DNA of 16,360 nucleotides from an uncultured Lachnospiraceae bacterium (GTDB lineage Bacteria; Bacillota; Clostridia; Lachnospirales; Lachnospiraceae): NCBI GenBank assembly GCA_948468325.1, contig CAOKHR010000023.1:1-16360 (forward strand). Direction: 5' to 3'. Shown here one piece after another: positions 15,462 through 16,360 of this stretch. The position numbers were made by a program, and so were the translations under genes. Below the pieces are notes generated by a model. It was not told where the DNA came from, did not search any database, and was given only the letters and a program-made list of their open reading frames with translations. The first letter of the stretch is position 1. Every line of letters begins with the position of its first letter.

Positions 15462-16360
15462 TTGGATAAATACGAATATAAATTAAAATCGGATGAAATG
15501 AAAGCGCTTGTAGCGGAAGGAGAATATGCAGCCGCAGCTGAAATTGCAGATTCGATTAACTGGCGTAAAGTAAAAAATGTGAATTCACTGGTCAAAGCAG
15601 GGGATATTTATGCAAAGCAAAAGCGTTATGAAGAGGCGCGGGATGTTTTGCTTATGGCATATGACCGTACTCCGATTGGCAGAATGATTATTTATCGTCT
15701 TGCAGAAATTGCAATCAAGATGAAAAATTTAGATGAAGCGGAAGAGTATTATAATGAATTTGTCGAACTTGCCCCTCATGATAATCTGAAGTATGTGCTC
15801 CGTTACAAAATCAGCAGGGCAAATCACTCTGATATTCAGACGCAGATTGCAATTCTCGAAGAATTAAAGGAAGCAGAATATACAGAAGAGTGGGCATATC
15901 AGCTGGCTTATCTATACCATAAAGCCGGTGAAAGCGAAAAGTGTATTGATGCCTGCGATGAGCTGATTTTATGGTTTGGAGACGGTATTTATGTAGAAAG
16001 AGCGTTGGAGTTAAAAATGCTTTATCAGCCTCTGACGAAATCACAGGAGGGCAAATACCGCGCTTTAAAACAGCGCAGAGACGGTGTGAAAGAAGTATAT
16101 CCGCAGGAAGAAAATGTGGTTCGGATTCCTGTCGTTTCGGAGAATGTGGAGCGGTTTAATACTGCGAATCTGCAGGAGGAGCTTGCCAGGAGCATGCAGC
16201 AGATTTTAGATGCGACAGAAAAAGAAACTGTGGACGATACCATGGACAATATAAAGAAGATGGTGGAGGAGTTTCCGTATCTTAAAAAATCCGGCAGCGA
16301 AGCAGAAAGAGGTTCAGAGCCGGAAAACCATATAGAAACCGATGAAGAAATCAACGATTC
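15462..16360 (+). CDS. TPR-repeat protein, 3' end beyond window (TTG start)
   Basis: An open frame runs unbroken to the window end, giving at least 299 residues. It begins at TTG 15462, preceded by GGGGTGA at 15450-15456, and reads MDKYEYKLKSDEMKALVAEG. Helix-turn-helix repeats of TPR type are visible, for example VKAGDIYAKQKRYEEARDVL with LMAYDRTP, then YRLAEIAIKMKNLDEAEEYY, and again at WAYQLAYLYHKAGESEKCID. The later part (after about residue 215) is acidic and low-complexity with short helices such as LQEELARSMQQILDA and MDNIKKMVEEFPYL. No membrane segment or signal is seen, so it is probably a cytoplasmic scaffold. Related long TPR proteins of Lachnospiraceae appear similar in my memory, but function and C-terminal domains cannot be seen here. 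It follows the AI-2E-like gene by 27 bases, suggesting one operon. Confidence 0.82.
   Translation, partial: MDKYEYKLKSDEMKALVAEGEYAAAAEIADSINWRKVKNVNSLVKAGDIYAKQKRYEEARDVLLMAYDRTPIGRMIIYRLAEIAIKMKNLDEAEEYYNEFVELAPHDNLKYVLRYKISRANHSDIQTQIAILEELKEAEYTEEWAYQLAYLYHKAGESEKCIDACDELILWFGDGIYVERALELKMLYQPLTKSQEGKYRALKQRRDGVKEVYPQEENVVRIPVVSENVERFNTANLQEELARSMQQILDATEKETVDDTMDNIKKMVEEFPYLKKSGSEAERGSEPENHIETDEEIND

Noticed and set aside
1..16360. Mobile element, phage, CRISPR or tRNA genes
   Set aside because: No transposase, integrase, repeat-spacer pattern, cloverleaf or target-site duplications were seen; all genes are co-directional chromosomal-type genes.

Overview
All twelve genes in this 16.4 kb window lie on the + strand and are tightly packed. 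Protein content suggests a strict anaerobe of the Firmicutes, most likely a Lachnospiraceae-type Clostridia. The grounds are a full [FeFe]-hydrogenase maturation set, a VanR/VanS-like two-component pair, moderate GC with purine-rich coding strands, strong AGGAGG-type ribosome binding sites, and GTG and TTG starts. Genus cannot be fixed by eye.

Region 1 (20-3998) encodes assembly of the hydrogenase H-cluster: a TM1266-type small regulator, HydE, HydG and HydF, overlapping or 21-27 bases apart. HydG cleaves tyrosine to supply Fe-bound CO and CN-, HydE processes that synthon, and HydF is the GTPase scaffold that delivers the 2Fe precursor. All expected cluster-ligand motifs are present. The hydrogenase itself is not in the window.

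Region 2 (4016-7489) holds an unrecognised coiled-coil protein with a 13-residue motif repeated near its C-terminus, then an OmpR-type response regulator and a large multi-pass sensor kinase, with 5-17 base gaps.

Region 3 (7519-11670) looks like cell-envelope polysaccharide modification: an AlgI/DltB-like MBOAT acyltransferase, a DHHW/AlgX-like protein that probably completes O-acyl transfer outside the membrane, and a GtrII-family membrane glycosyltransferase. The GtrII gene has its own good sigma-A promoter. The adjacent two-component system may regulate this set (inference).

Region 4 (11671-16360) begins with a 165-base intergenic stretch. It holds a perfect 9-bp hairpin inside a longer imperfect stem, then a near-consensus promoter whose -10 box is flanked by an inverted repeat. 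It drives an aconitase-superfamily hydratase with a non-standard cluster loop, followed by an AI-2E/PerM-type membrane protein (GTG start) and a TPR protein (TTG start) that runs off the window end.

No stretch above 300 bases lacks a gene. I saw no tRNA, rRNA, CRISPR array, insertion sequence or canonical intrinsic terminator.
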